Source: Ministeria vibrans ATCC 50519 (Eukaryota > Opisthokonta > Filasterea). From it: DNA of 21,747 bases. Each line of letters begins with the position of its first letter. The stretch's first letter is position 1. The DNA lies in contig CALSCP010000013.1 of the NCBI GenBank assembly GCA_943704425.1, positions 53,489 through 75,235 of the forward strand. Reading direction: 5' to 3'. The position numbers and the translations under genes were made by a program. Positions 1-9,793 of the stretch are shown piece by piece. Under the pieces are notes generated by a model that searched no databases, had not been told where the DNA came from, and saw only the letters and a program-made list of their open reading frames with translations.

Positions 1-552
1 CATATGATATGCGTTGGCCCCACTCCCTCCACAGACGCTGCTCAAGGTCCGCCGCCAGCTTGTCCGAAATGGGCTCGTCGATCACACAGAGTGTCACTTT
101 GCGATCATCGCGTGCCACACAAGTGTACATCATCAGCCTACTCGAGGCAAAAATCGCGCCAATGGGAAGCATGCCAGGTTCCAGCGTTGCTGCGCGAGCT
201 CGTTTGGCCAGTGCGTCCGCTCTATTGTTCCACGCCTCTTCCTGTCGAGTTGGGGGCTGCACGTGTGCGCCTTCACGTGCTTCAATCGGGTCGGCGAGCA
301 ACGCTGCTGCGCTGCTCTCCACAGGAGTTCTGTGGTCACAGGAGCCTGCCGTAGCGGCTCAAGGGCGACACACAGCAATCCGTGATTTGAGCGTCCCTGA
401 GGCTTTCACTTCCCCAGTGACGCCACATGTCTCCACGCTATATTCGGCTATGATTAACAATTCAAGCGCCCCCGCCCAATTATCGGCAGGGTTACGAGTG
501 ATCGGGTTGAGGTGTTGGCCCAACAACGTCCACCACAATTCACAAATAGGTT
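1..552 (-). CDS. Partial unidentified protein gene, running off the left edge
   Basis: I do not recognise this gene. On the minus strand one reading frame is open from about 552 to 362 (includes the stretch GQHLNPITRNPADNWAGALE) and again from 358 to the window edge (includes SSRLMMYTCVARDD and VTLCVIDEPISDKLAADLEQ). The two parts are in the same frame, separated by a single TGA at 361-359. Both have GC-rich third codon positions like the confirmed genes nearby. The TGA is most simply intronic. One model that keeps the frame has an acceptor CAG before 552, exon 552-410, a 168-nt intron 409-242 (GTGAAA...GACAG) and exon 241-1. The start codon is not found, so more exons may lie between 560 and 830. 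A short stretch NNRADALAKRA looks like the last conserved block of RNase H domains, but the rest does not support that family. Alternatively this is a broken retroelement fragment. Confidence 0.45.
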
Positions 553-847
553 CTGGTCACTTATGGCCTGCAAGATCACAGATATGGAATTTGACGAGAA
601 GAGAGAGAGAGAGAGGAAGAAAGAGAATGAGAAAGGTCGCGCCAGGACGAGACGAACTATTTATTTTATTTTAGCATTATTATTTTTTTGTTTTTGTTAT
701 TACTATTATAGTATTAATTTTATTATTAGTATTATTCAGCGTGTTACTCCCCCACACACTTCACAAGAACGCCTTCCATCGTCTATGCCACTTTTTACGC
801 ACACAGCTATCTGCTTAACACCCTACTAGTGTTTGATTCCGTTGGAA
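553..847. other. Space between divergent genes, probable shared promoter
   Basis: No coding signal was seen. It holds a short GA run (601-616) and a T/ATT-rich block (about 659-736). It lies between the unidentified minus-strand gene and the SCAI start, so it may carry promoters for both, and possibly a first exon of the minus-strand gene. Confidence 0.35.
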
Positions 848-2186
848 ATGGACGCAAACGAACAATTTGGCGTGTTGAACGCCAAAGCATCCGCCGCCTT
901 TGCTGCGCTTCGTGAGCTGCCCGCGTACGGCGCTACGCACTGGGAGGCTCAGTTCAAGACAGCCTTCAAGCACTACACTGCCGTATGGCAGTTTCAGCGT
1001 GCGCACCGGCCGGTACGTGCCCCAACGGAACCGAACGACCGCCGCCCACACAGTTCCATAGACGCTCGACTTGCAACGCTACGAGATTGGCGACGTAGCC
1101 TCCATGATTGGCCAGCTGTACTTTCTCTTCTACCTGCGCAGCTCGCAGACAGAACATCTGCGGCAGAGCTTCGTGTGGTATCGTCTGGTTCTCGAGCACG
1201 AATACTACACGCACGACGCACACACACTCGATGTGGTCCGACTGACCGAGCTGCTCAGCAAGACGCTGCGCTTCCACGTACGCTTTCTTGTGGTCTGCAT
1301 TCTCTTGCAGCTTCCCAATTGGGCGGCGCGTGTGCAGCAGTGTGCCCGTGCGTGCAACTCCACGCTGCACAATCATGCGACCAGCGACGATTCGCCCTTT
1401 CGCAAGTTCGAGGCCATTCTGGATGAAATGCAGACGTTTGTCGAGGCCGACAGCACGACTCAGATCGGAGACAGTCCCACTGCATGCCTGATGCCCCTTC
1501 GACAGCCCTTACTAACGGACTTTGCGCGAGAGAGTCGTCCACGTCTTCGTCTGGTCGATTCTATACTTGTTGGTGCTCATGCAACTCAGTCCAAGGTCAA
1601 CAGCGAACGAGTCTTGCTTTAGGCTGCTGCACCTTTTGAACCAGGCATGTCTATCTATTTGTATACATAGGCATCGCAAATGACATTGGATGTGTTTCAT
1701 GTGCTCTGTGCGCTCGAAGTGCCCCTTGAGCGCAATGTGGTGGATCGCGGTGCACATACAGACATAGACTCACATCCCAACGTACACCGTAATGCCAAAT
1801 CTATTATAGAGCCACTGAATCATGTCACACACAGGAATCGCATCTGGTACGACATGCCGCCCACCGCAACCCCCACAAGTACATCATGCTCTCTCCCTCT
1901 GCCCCTGAGTTGCTCATGTTTCTTGCTGTGGCCACCCACGTATAAGAAAAAAAAAAAACGCTCAGGTGACTCACACGACATATATACAACACCAATACCT
2001 ATCATAGGACCTGTCGCGCGTCACCACCACTCCTGCACCGGCTCTTCTGCTATACCTCAGTCTGGGTGGGCTGCATCCCTCGTCCGCCCCTCTCCAGCGC
2101 ACTTCTCTCCTCCTCAACCCCCATTGTCCTCACGAGCCTTCAGTACGAAAAGTTACATTCATATTAGAATATAATAGAACTGATGC

Positions 2187-2220
<34 letters not shown>

Positions 2221-2393
2221 CAATAATAATAAAACAATAATAATAATAAAACAATAATAATAATAAAACATAATAATAAAACAATAAAACATAATAATAA
2301 AAAATAACAAGAATAAAACAATAATAATAATAAAACAATAATAATAATAAAACAATAATAAGAATAAGAAAACAACAATAACAATAAAACAGC

Positions 2394-2435
<42 letters not shown>

Positions 2436-3222
2436 GTAATCTAATTACTGTATCATGAATAAATGGGTTGTATTCTTCTTCTAATTAATTTTATTATTAT
2501 TTTTTGTCGCTTTTGTCGTCATAGGAGCAACTGAGTGCACAAGACTTGATGCCGTTTACGCGCCATGCACTGCTGCTGATCATCGATGACCAGTCGGCAC
2601 AGGACCCTCCTTTGGAGTTTCTCAGTCTGACAAGTGCTTACTGTGCACCCCTTCTTGTCATTGGGGCCCCCGTTCACACCATCCCGCTTCCCCATCGCCC
2701 CTCCGACCATCCTACCTCCCTCATGGCCCTCTTTCTACAATCTCCTCTACAGGCACGGCACTTTCCATTCTCTCTCACGCATGCATGTACACACACAATC
2801 TTATCCTGACGACTTTCAATTTTATTTAGGGTCTCTGTGTCATGTGCGGTGTTCGACAACTCAGCAACACTCAACACGACCAGAGTGAAGCGCTTCTCAC
2901 ATCCCTCTTTTCCCTCATGCACCGCACTCTTGCACACACACAGCCGCCCCCTCCTGCTTCCCTCTCACACTTTCTCGACGACCCTTTCGCGGCGCGTCTT
3001 CTCCTGCGCTCCATCTTCTTCCACAATGCTCTCCTCCTCCACTCCTCCATCCCCTGCGACACCTCTTCCCAACACAAAGACCTTTACTACCTACCCTCCT
3101 TCTCAGTGCCTCTCCCCCCGTTCATTGTCTCCTTGCCCGAGCACACTCTCACCCTCTCCCAAATAATTGCCATCATTTCTCCCGCTCAAGCCAATCCCTT
3201 TTCCCTAGCACACACACTGTAG
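848..3222 (+). CDS. SCAI: SCAI (suppressor of cancer cell invasion) family protein
   Basis: SCAI proteins are nuclear cofactors; in animals they repress MRTF/SRF transcription and act in DNA break repair. Role here is inferred from homology. Coding exons: 848-1012, 1062-1595, 1671-1781, 1835-1939, 2008-2142, 2525-2752, 2830-3222, giving 556 residues (human protein about 600). All junctions are phase 0. Family blocks appear in order: ALRELPAYGATHWEAQFKTA and QFQRAHR near the N-terminus, IGDVASMIGQLYFLFYLRSS, LRFHVRFLVVCILLQ, FVEAD, MTLDVFHVLCALE, RNPHKYIML, ALLLYLSLGGLHP, LMPFTRHALLLIIDD, SLMALFLQSPL, and near the C-terminus FLDDPFAARLLLRSIFFHNA. The ATG at 848 puts the family N-terminal block close to the start. 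Intron 5 (2143-2524) is swollen by an AAT repeat. Intron 6 (2753-2829) seems to use a GC donor. The end of the gene converges on the P450 gene with 41 nt between stop codons. Confidence 0.9.
2187..2435. repeat. AAT microsatellite with interspersed AAAAC, inside SCAI intron 5
   Basis: About 250 nt made almost only of AAT triplets. The central part is broken at irregular spacing by AAAAC-type interruptions, and both ends are pure AAT. It accounts for most of the 382-nt intron. Confidence 0.95.
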
Positions 3223-3263
3223 AATAGAATACAGCCGTCACTCAACCCACGACACACCACCTA

Positions 3264-4858
3264 CTAACAGTCGGAGCGAAAAGCAATGCGTGCGCGCAGC
3301 TCCTTGGGTTGGAGCGATAGATGAAGGCACTCCCGAACAGGTTCCGTGACAATGTCGACTGTAAAGAAGCGCACAATGCGACTCAGTGCCAGTGCGGTCT
3401 CCACCCCGACAAACTTATACGCTGGGCAAATACGCGGACCTCCACCAAACGGCAAGAAGGCCTCTTCGTTGTGCATCTTTAGTCCCAGAGCGTGACGATC
3501 GTCGGCACTGAGGAACCGGCGTGGAAGAAACTGGGGCGCGCGCGAGAAATGCGCCTCGTCCCTCTGATTGGCACCCATCACCAACAGCATTGGGACTCCC
3601 GCCGGCACTACCACACCTCCCACCAATTCGGTCTCGCACGTTGTTTCCCGCGCCATCACTGGCACAATGTGGTGCAATCGAGATGTCTATTCAAAAGCTC
3701 CTGTTCATCACCATGGCCCATGCATATGGGAATTTTTCTTTTGTATACACTCACCTCGTGTATGACAGCCTGGGCAAAGGGAAGCTCTTCGAGGACACTG
3801 CGTCCGTTGTGGACCTTGCCCGAAAACGCACATGCTTCAGAGATCAGGCGCGCTTGGGTGTCGGCACAGCGGCTCACCTCGTAGAGGGCCCACGAGAGCA
3901 AATCCGAGCTCGTCTCGTGACTCGCCGAGATGACATTGTAGATGTTGCCCAGCACCTCGTCGTCAGTGAGTCTCCGCGACTCACTGGTGTCCGTCGACGA
4001 GCGCTCTTCAAGACGCCTCACGAATATGCTTCCGGCGGCCGACTCACGCAGCTCCTGGCAAAAATTGACCGCAATGGCATGCTGTTCGTCGTCGAGCCGG
4101 TCGCGCTCGGTGCGCAGCTCCGCCGAACGCCATGTGGGGTGGTTGGCGCGCCGAAACCGATCCCAAAACGATCGAAAGTCACTCATAAATGCTCGCACGA
4201 CGCGCTCCATGTACAATTGGCGCTCGTTCCCATCGGTGTCTAAAAGTGCGGAAGGAGGTTGCTGTAACACAGCGACAAGAAAGATTTCAAGCGCCAACCG
4301 CGCCATTTCGAAGTGGAGGTCCACCTCACACGAGTCACACCCGCCCAGAAGCAACCGCCAGCGCTGCTCAAAGGCAACTGCGACCTGCAGCATGCCGGGG
4401 GTGAACGTCGTGTACACAAGCGACGAATTCAGCGTCCGCCCTACAGCATTCCTGCTGCGCCGCCACTGCTCGCCGTTGGTCGACGTCACGCCCACAAAAA
4501 GCTCCTGAAACACTCTTGCTTGCACTGGCGGACGCTGAAAGGTGCCAATACGTGTCTGGACCCGTCGGATAAGTTCAAGATTGCACGAACAGACACCAGC
4601 AATTCCGGCGATATCCATGCGCGCCGTTCGAAGTGGCACGTCGCGCAAGGCATCCCAAAGCAACGTGTGTGCATTGGTTATGTCTTTCACGAGCACGGCT
4701 GCCGTGCTGGGATCGAGGGGCGGGAGAGACGAGAGTGAGTTGACCCGTCGTCGAAAAAGAAGCAACATGGCTGGTAAGGCGAATGTCGCAAGGAAGTTAG
4801 AGACAAGCGTCTCTGTAGAAACCGCGAGAAGATTGAACAAAAGGGGGAGCAAGACCAT
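3264..4858 (-). CDS. Cytochrome P450 monooxygenase
   Basis: Haem-thiolate monooxygenase, predicted to be anchored in the ER membrane; substrate unknown. Exons 4858-3755 and 3686-3264, with a 68-nt intron (donor GTGAGT, acceptor AATAG), give 508 residues, a normal length. N-terminal hydrophobic anchor (about residues 1-35) ends in RRR. The I-helix oxygen-activation motif is SASHETSS with Thr about 316 (usual form A/G-G-x-D/E-T-T/S). The K-helix ExxR is rebuilt exactly across the splice junction as E368-T-S-R371, which confirms the intron. The meander motif is LPRRF. The haem-binding loop is FGGGPRICPAY with the ligand Cys about 455; the residue two after Cys is Ala where Gly is usual. The family within the P450 superfamily cannot be assigned by eye. 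It lies convergent to SCAI and in the same direction as NIPSNAP. Confidence 0.93.
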
Positions 4859-5353
4859 GGCAGAGTTGGGGGTTAAAAATTAAAATATTGATAATTGAAG
4901 AAGAAGAAGAAGTTGATTGGAAAATAAAGAAAACCGAGAGCTGTACTCAATGTCAAAGCAAGACAATATATAAAACAAAGAGCAGCACAGTACTTCCGCC
5001 GTAGACTTCAAGACGAGAATACCCCGAAAGAATTGATATTGAAGAAAAAGAAGAAGTATTACAATATAAATGATAATAATTATTCATTATTATTATTATT
5101 AATATATTATTACATATTGAAGGGACGCCGATCGAACCGGCTGACCCTCAGTTCTCAGTCGTAAACTCTGAAAGTGCATTTGCATACAGCCTCACTGCCC
5201 TCACACCACACAGTTGAATCCATGTGATTGTGGATTAGCGTTTGTTTTGCGACGCACGATACTAACGTTGATTGATGTAAGCATCCTGAGAAGAATGAGA
5301 TCGAAAAGAACGCAAAAGTGCAAACCTGAGACTCTGAATAACAAGGGGTTCAT
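4859..5353. other. Space between P450 and NIPSNAP genes
   Basis: No gene seen. The left part is AT- and GAA-rich and serves as the P450 upstream region; a TATATAAA-like sequence lies at about 4965-4972. The block at about 5050-5115 is almost pure A/T. The right part is presumably the NIPSNAP 3' flank. Confidence 0.4.
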
Positions 5354-5846
5354 TTATTTCATTGGGGAAAACGGAGCGGGCGCAAAGAGAGCCGAGGAAT
5401 GACCTGCGGCAAACGTAGAGTTGAGGAGGGACTGGTAGGTGGGGGCAGCGGAGAGGAGGAGTTTGGTGCCGACGGGCCCGGTGACAAAGGAGAAGGCACC
5501 GCGCACGGTGGTCGCGCCGCGGTTGGCCTGCACCGTCGCTTCCTCAAGCTGCGTGGGGCTGTCGGCGTCGAAGATGGCGTCGCCGTTGGCCAGCGGCACG
5601 GGTCCCGTGATCATCTGTACCTGGTAGAAGTGGTTGGCGGTCGCCTCGTCCTCGGTGAACGGTCGCAGGGCACCCACGGCCATGGCCGACGACTGCGACA
5701 CGAGCCACGGCTTGATCTTCGTAAAGTACTTTTGGAATGGCTTGTTCTTGGCCAAGGCAGTGCGCACCTCAGTGCGGTGATCGAGACTGTCATATCTAGA
5801 TAGAGAGAGAGTTTTATAATAATAATATTATTATAATCGTGCGTGC

Positions 5847-5879
<33 letters not shown>

Positions 5880-6420
5880 GCATGCATGTGCATAGAGGAG
5901 TCCGCCTCACTCTCGTTCTCTCTCTCTCTCTCTCACGCGTGTGTGAGTCTGTGTGTGTATTTTTCTGTGTGTGTGAGGAGAAAGATTGAAACTTTTCCAC
6001 TTTGATCAAATCAAAACACCCGCAAAGGCGTGGGCGCACGTGAACCCACACACCCAGTCAAAAAGAAACAGGGGGGTGTGGCGACAAGGGCCACCAAAGC
6101 CTTCTACTGAGTCTTACTCCCAAATGTGTAAGACTGAATTGAGAGTCGCTCCAGTCTCAGTCACAAAGAATCCCGACAGCGTGGACGCCTCCAGCCGCGG
6201 GTGGAACTCAGGACCTCCCGTCAGCGCAAGGTACTTTGACATTTTATCTGAGGAAAGAGAGCAGGAGTGAGCGGCGAGGGTGGCCCATCGAGCGCGAACC
6301 GGGATGGAGCTGATACTGTCGGATCTCATAGACCTTGGTCCTTTTGAAATCCTCCACAAAGATCGAATGGTACCGGCGACCCACAACGGAGCGAGCGGCG
6401 CGAACAGAAGCTGCAAGCAT
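5354..6420 (-). CDS. NIPSNAP: NIPSNAP family protein, probably mitochondrial
   Basis: NIPSNAP proteins are mitochondria-associated and fold as tandem ferredoxin-like (dimeric alpha/beta barrel) domains. In animals they act as mitophagy signals; the exact role here is unknown. Exons 6420-6300, 6247-6118 and 5795-5354 give 230 residues. The N-terminus MLAASVRAARSVVGRRYHS is basic, Ser/Ala-rich and free of acids, as expected for mitochondrial import. Next comes the family block VYEIRQYQLHP, then, spanning introns 1 and 2, DKMSKYLAL and TLNSVLHIWEYDSLDHRTEV, then RTALAKNKPFQKYF. The C-terminus APFSPMK matches the family ending PxSFSPLK. Human NIPSNAP1 is about 284 residues; the middle and second domain are shorter and less conserved here. 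The stop codon TAA overlaps an AATAAA hexamer (5358-5353). It is divergent from NVL. Confidence 0.88.
5814..5976. repeat. Cluster of AAT, GTGC/GT, TC and GT microsatellites in NIPSNAP intron 2
   Basis: An AATAAT/ATTATT patch, then (GTGC)n passing into a pure (GT)n run at about 5839-5879, then a TC run at about 5919-5934 and further imperfect GT runs to about 5976. Together they fill much of the 322-nt intron 5796-6117. Confidence 0.9.
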
Positions 6421-6731
6421 GACAAAAAGAGTGTGAAAGAGTGATCCTGAATAAATTATTCCTGATTTTAAAAGAGTGAGTTATCTGTTCCTGAAGCGAC
6501 TGACGTTTCAGTTTCAGTTTGGCAGAGTGGAGCTTTATCAGATAGGTAGATCGAGAATTCAGGGTACACTCCAACACGATTTTTGGGACACTCACGAGTC
6601 ACAGCGCTTTTTTTGGAGGGACTTTCCATCGTTGACTTCTGGTTGAACACTCGAATGTGAAATGTTTAGAGCTTAGTCACTTTTCAAAAGACTCAAATAA
6701 GGCAAATTCCTTCTAATTATTATTATTATAC
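6421..6731. promoter_or_regulatory. Bidirectional promoter region, NIPSNAP (-) / NVL (+)
   Basis: There are 311 nt between the two start codons and no coding frame that matches anything known. It contains the tandem TTTCAG hexamers in ACGTTTCAGTTTCAGTTTGG at about 6503-6522 and a short ATT run just before the NVL ATG. The promoter role is inferred from position only. Confidence 0.4.
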
Positions 6732-9700
6732 ATGGGAAAGTTTCGTAGTCGACGATCCATGGGCGCGCAGCAGGGCAGTCCGCTTGTGAGCGGGCGCCCC
6801 GCTCCGTCGGTGTGGTTTGTCGAGCCGGGCATTATGCCCAAAGTTGCTCGTCTCGTGGCCGACGCCAGAAGACCGCAAATGGACGACGCCTCGGGCGCGT
6901 CGGCCGCTGCGAGAGGTGCAGTCGACGTGAACGCATTGGCGGTAAGCCAAAACCCTTCTGAATTGCGTTTGTGTGCGCGTTTTTTTTGCTCATGCCGACG
7001 CATCTCCTGTGGCGCAGTTTAAGCTTCTCAAGCACGCCGAGTACCGGGGACGCTCAACAACGATGCTTGCACGAGCCATCACGCGGGTTGTTGCGGCCAT
7101 CGACAGTGGTACACAGGGAGCACACTCTCGCGTTGTCGTTCCCTCTCGCTCACCGCTCTCTTTTTTCATGCACAGGTCTTCCGACAACGGCAGAGGGCAT
7201 CACGTTTGAAACGGCACGCCAGCGAAACCTGGACGGCTCTTATTCGGGCAGCAGCAGTCGTGCGGCCAGCAGAGAGCCACCGGACGTTGAGGATCGCGTT
7301 GGACATGACGGCGACCGAGACGCTCTGGCCATGGCACGCGCCGTCGCCAATGGCAGCCACAACGGACAAACGAATGACAACACCGAGGACGGAGGCGACA
7401 ATGGCGACAACGACGATGACGACGACGACGACGACGAGGAGGAGGAGGAGGACGACGACGAAGCAGCGTATGGATTTGCGTCCAACGGCGCGCTTCAGTT
7501 GGTCGAGGTGAAGGACAGCAACGCACTGAATCGTGCCATGCAACGTCGCTACGCGGCAACTACAGCCGCAAGTGCCGCTTCCACACCTGCACCCTCACCA
7601 CCTGCCACACCCGCACTGACACCCGCACGAAGAAAAGCGCCAACACCAGCGCGCGCAGCAAAGCGACCGCGACGCAGCGGGCGTTCAGACGCCGACGACG
7701 ACGACGACGTCGTAGGCGGCGCAGATGACGACATCAGCAACCGGAAGAAAAAGAAGTCGTCGTCGTCGATGGTTACGGTGCCCACAGCGACGTTTGCAGA
7801 CCTGGGGGGCGTCGAGACAATCTTGGGAGATCTGCGTGAGTTTGTCGAGAGACCGATGCAACACCCTGAGATTTATGTGCATTTGGGGATTGATCCGCCG
7901 CGTGGGATTCTGCTGCACGGACCACCGGGCTGTGGCAAGACGACGCTGGCCCGTGCCATTGCAGGCGAAATGCAAGTACCCTTTTTGAGCATTTCGGCGC
8001 CGGAGATTGTCAGTGGGATGTCAGGCGAGAGCGAAGCCAAAATCCGCGAGCTGTTCCAGTCGGCGATTGACGCCGCGCCATGCATTGTGTTCATCGACGA
8101 GATTGATGTGATATCGGCCAAGCGCGAAAATGCCCAGCGTGAGATGGAGCGACGTATTGTTGCACAGCTGTTCACGTGTATGGATTCGCTGACAATGGAG
8201 CGTACAGGCAATCGCATGGTGATGCTTCTCGCGGCGACCAACCGCCCGGACGCTCTTGACGCCGCTCTGCGTCGCGCCGGTCGCTTTGACAAGGAGATTT
8301 GTCTTGGGGTGCCGGATCAGGGTGCGCGCAAGCGGATTCTGGAGGTGATCACGCGCAACATGACCGTCGACACTACCGTCGACTATGGCGAGTTGGCCCG
8401 TCGCACGCCGGGCTATGTTGGGGCGGACCTGGCGGCCCTTGCCAAGGAGGCTGCTGTGCTTGCCGTGAACCGCATTTTTGAGCATGTGATGGAAGACGGT
8501 GGTGGCAGTGATGGGGCTGGGGACGCGACTAGTACCAGTGCGACCGTGAGTGTGAATGCTGATGCAACTGCGACTGCTATGATGGATGTGTCGATGGAGA
8601 GCAACGCGAGCGACGGGGCAACAGCGACCATTACAAGGAGCATGGACGAGACGCTGACGCTGGCCGACGCAGAGTGTGCTGGCAACGAAGAGTCGGCGTT
8701 TCTGTTGTCACTTGCCAAGCGCAATCGCGTCCACGACCGCCTACGGTTGCATCGCGAGACACTGACGCCGCAAGAACTGGCGCCACTCAGCATCAATATG
8801 GTGGACTTTGAAGGAGCCCTGTCGCGTGTGCAGCCGTCAGCCAAGCGCGAAGGGTTTGCCACGACACCCGACGTAACCTGGGCCGACGTGGGTGCGCTGA
8901 CAGACGTGCGTTCCGAGCTCGAAACGGCCATTCTGCAGCCTATTCGCTTTCCCGCCGCCTTTTCGCTGCTGGGCATCTCGGCGTCGGGCGTGCTGCTGTA
9001 CGGGCCGCCGGGCTGCGGCAAGACGCTGCTGGCCAAGGCGGTCGCCAACGAGAGCGGCGCCAACTTTATCAGCGTCAAGGGCCCCGAGCTGCTCAACAAG
9101 TATGTGGGCGAGAGCGAACATGCGGTGCGTCGAGTGTTCCAGCGTGCTCGTGCCAGTGCTCCCTGTGTCATCTTTTTTGACGAACTTGATGCACTGTGTC
9201 CACGTCGTGCCAAGGACGGCGGCGGAGACTCGCGTGCTAGCGAACGGGTGGTGAATCAACTGCTTACTGAGATTGACGGAGTAGACTCGCGTCGTCAGGT
9301 CTTTGTCATTGGCGCAACCAATCGCCCCGACATCATCGACGAGGCCATGATGCGACCTGGTCGTCTCGACAAGCTTCTCTACGTGCCTCTCCCGGCGCCC
9401 GAGGGTCGTGTACAGATCCTACGGACGTGCACGCGCAAGACGCCACTCGACCCCGACGTCGATCTCGAGCAGGTGGGTCGTCTGCCGCAGTGTCGTGGCT
9501 TTAGTGGCGCCGACCTCTCATCGCTCGTGCGCGAAGCGTCCGTATCGGCACTCCGTCGCCACTTGGCCACTGCGTCGCACGCCTCACTCGACCAACTGCG
9601 CGTGTGCTCCGCTGACTTCACCTACGCCTTCACCAAGGTGCTTCCTTCCGTCTCGCAGCGCGACGAACAGCTCTACTTACGTCTCCAGGGCAAACTGCGC

Positions 9701-9793
9701 GGCGCTCGCGCACGCCTCAGCACCGAACCCACCGCGTCGCCAGCATTGAGCGCCGATGCGAGTCAGTCGAGCAAACCTGATGTAAAAATTTAA
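6732..9793 (+). CDS. NVL: NVL / Rix7-type AAA+ ATPase (nuclear VCP-like)
   Basis: Double-ring AAA+ unfoldase acting in the nucleolus/nucleus on pre-60S ribosomal particles. Exons 6732-6941, 7018-7108 and 7176-9793 give 972 residues (human NVL 856). The N-terminal region, with VDVNALAFKLLKH formed across intron 1, resembles the small NVL N-domain. Then follow an acidic Asp/Glu run encoded by 7409-7462 and basic nuclear-localisation-like clusters (AKRPRRSGR, NRKKKKSS). D1: Walker A GPPGCGKT about 349-356, Walker B CIVFIDEID about 403-411, sensor/arginine-finger region AATNRPDALDAALRRAGRFD. D2: Walker A about 710-717, Walker B CVIFFDELDALCPRR from about 764, GATNRPDIIDEAMMRPGRLD. GESEHAVRRVFQRA and ISVKGPELLNKYVGESE are the NVL-type D2 pattern rather than the p97 pattern, and VSGMSGESEAKIRELF is the NVL-type D1 pattern. 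A Ser/Thr/Ala-rich insert of about 60 residues lies between D1 and D2. ATG 6732 gives the complete N-domain. Confidence 0.95.
7409..7462 (+). repeat. GAC/GAG trinucleotide run coding for an acidic tract in NVL
   Basis: A nearly pure GAC run, then GAG, then GAC, in frame within exon 3 of NVL, encoding about 18 consecutive Asp and Glu residues. Confidence 0.9.

Noticed and set aside
4-674. Plus-strand frames of 116-221 codons at the left edge
   Set aside because: They are antisense to minus-strand frames with better codon character, and the longest runs into a GA repeat and T-rich DNA.
2672-2829. Alternative GT donor at 2672 for SCAI intron 6
   Set aside because: It keeps the phase but would remove the conserved SLMALFLQSPL block, and the donor GTTCAC is poor.
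5118-5190. tRNA-like B-box GGTTCGATCG on the minus strand
   Set aside because: The T-stem does not close (G-G opposition), there is no matching acceptor strand and no A-box or D-arm upstream.
8413-9213. Minus-strand frame of 266 codons opposite NVL
   Set aside because: Antisense shadow of a GC-rich exon whose plus frame has both AAA+ domains.
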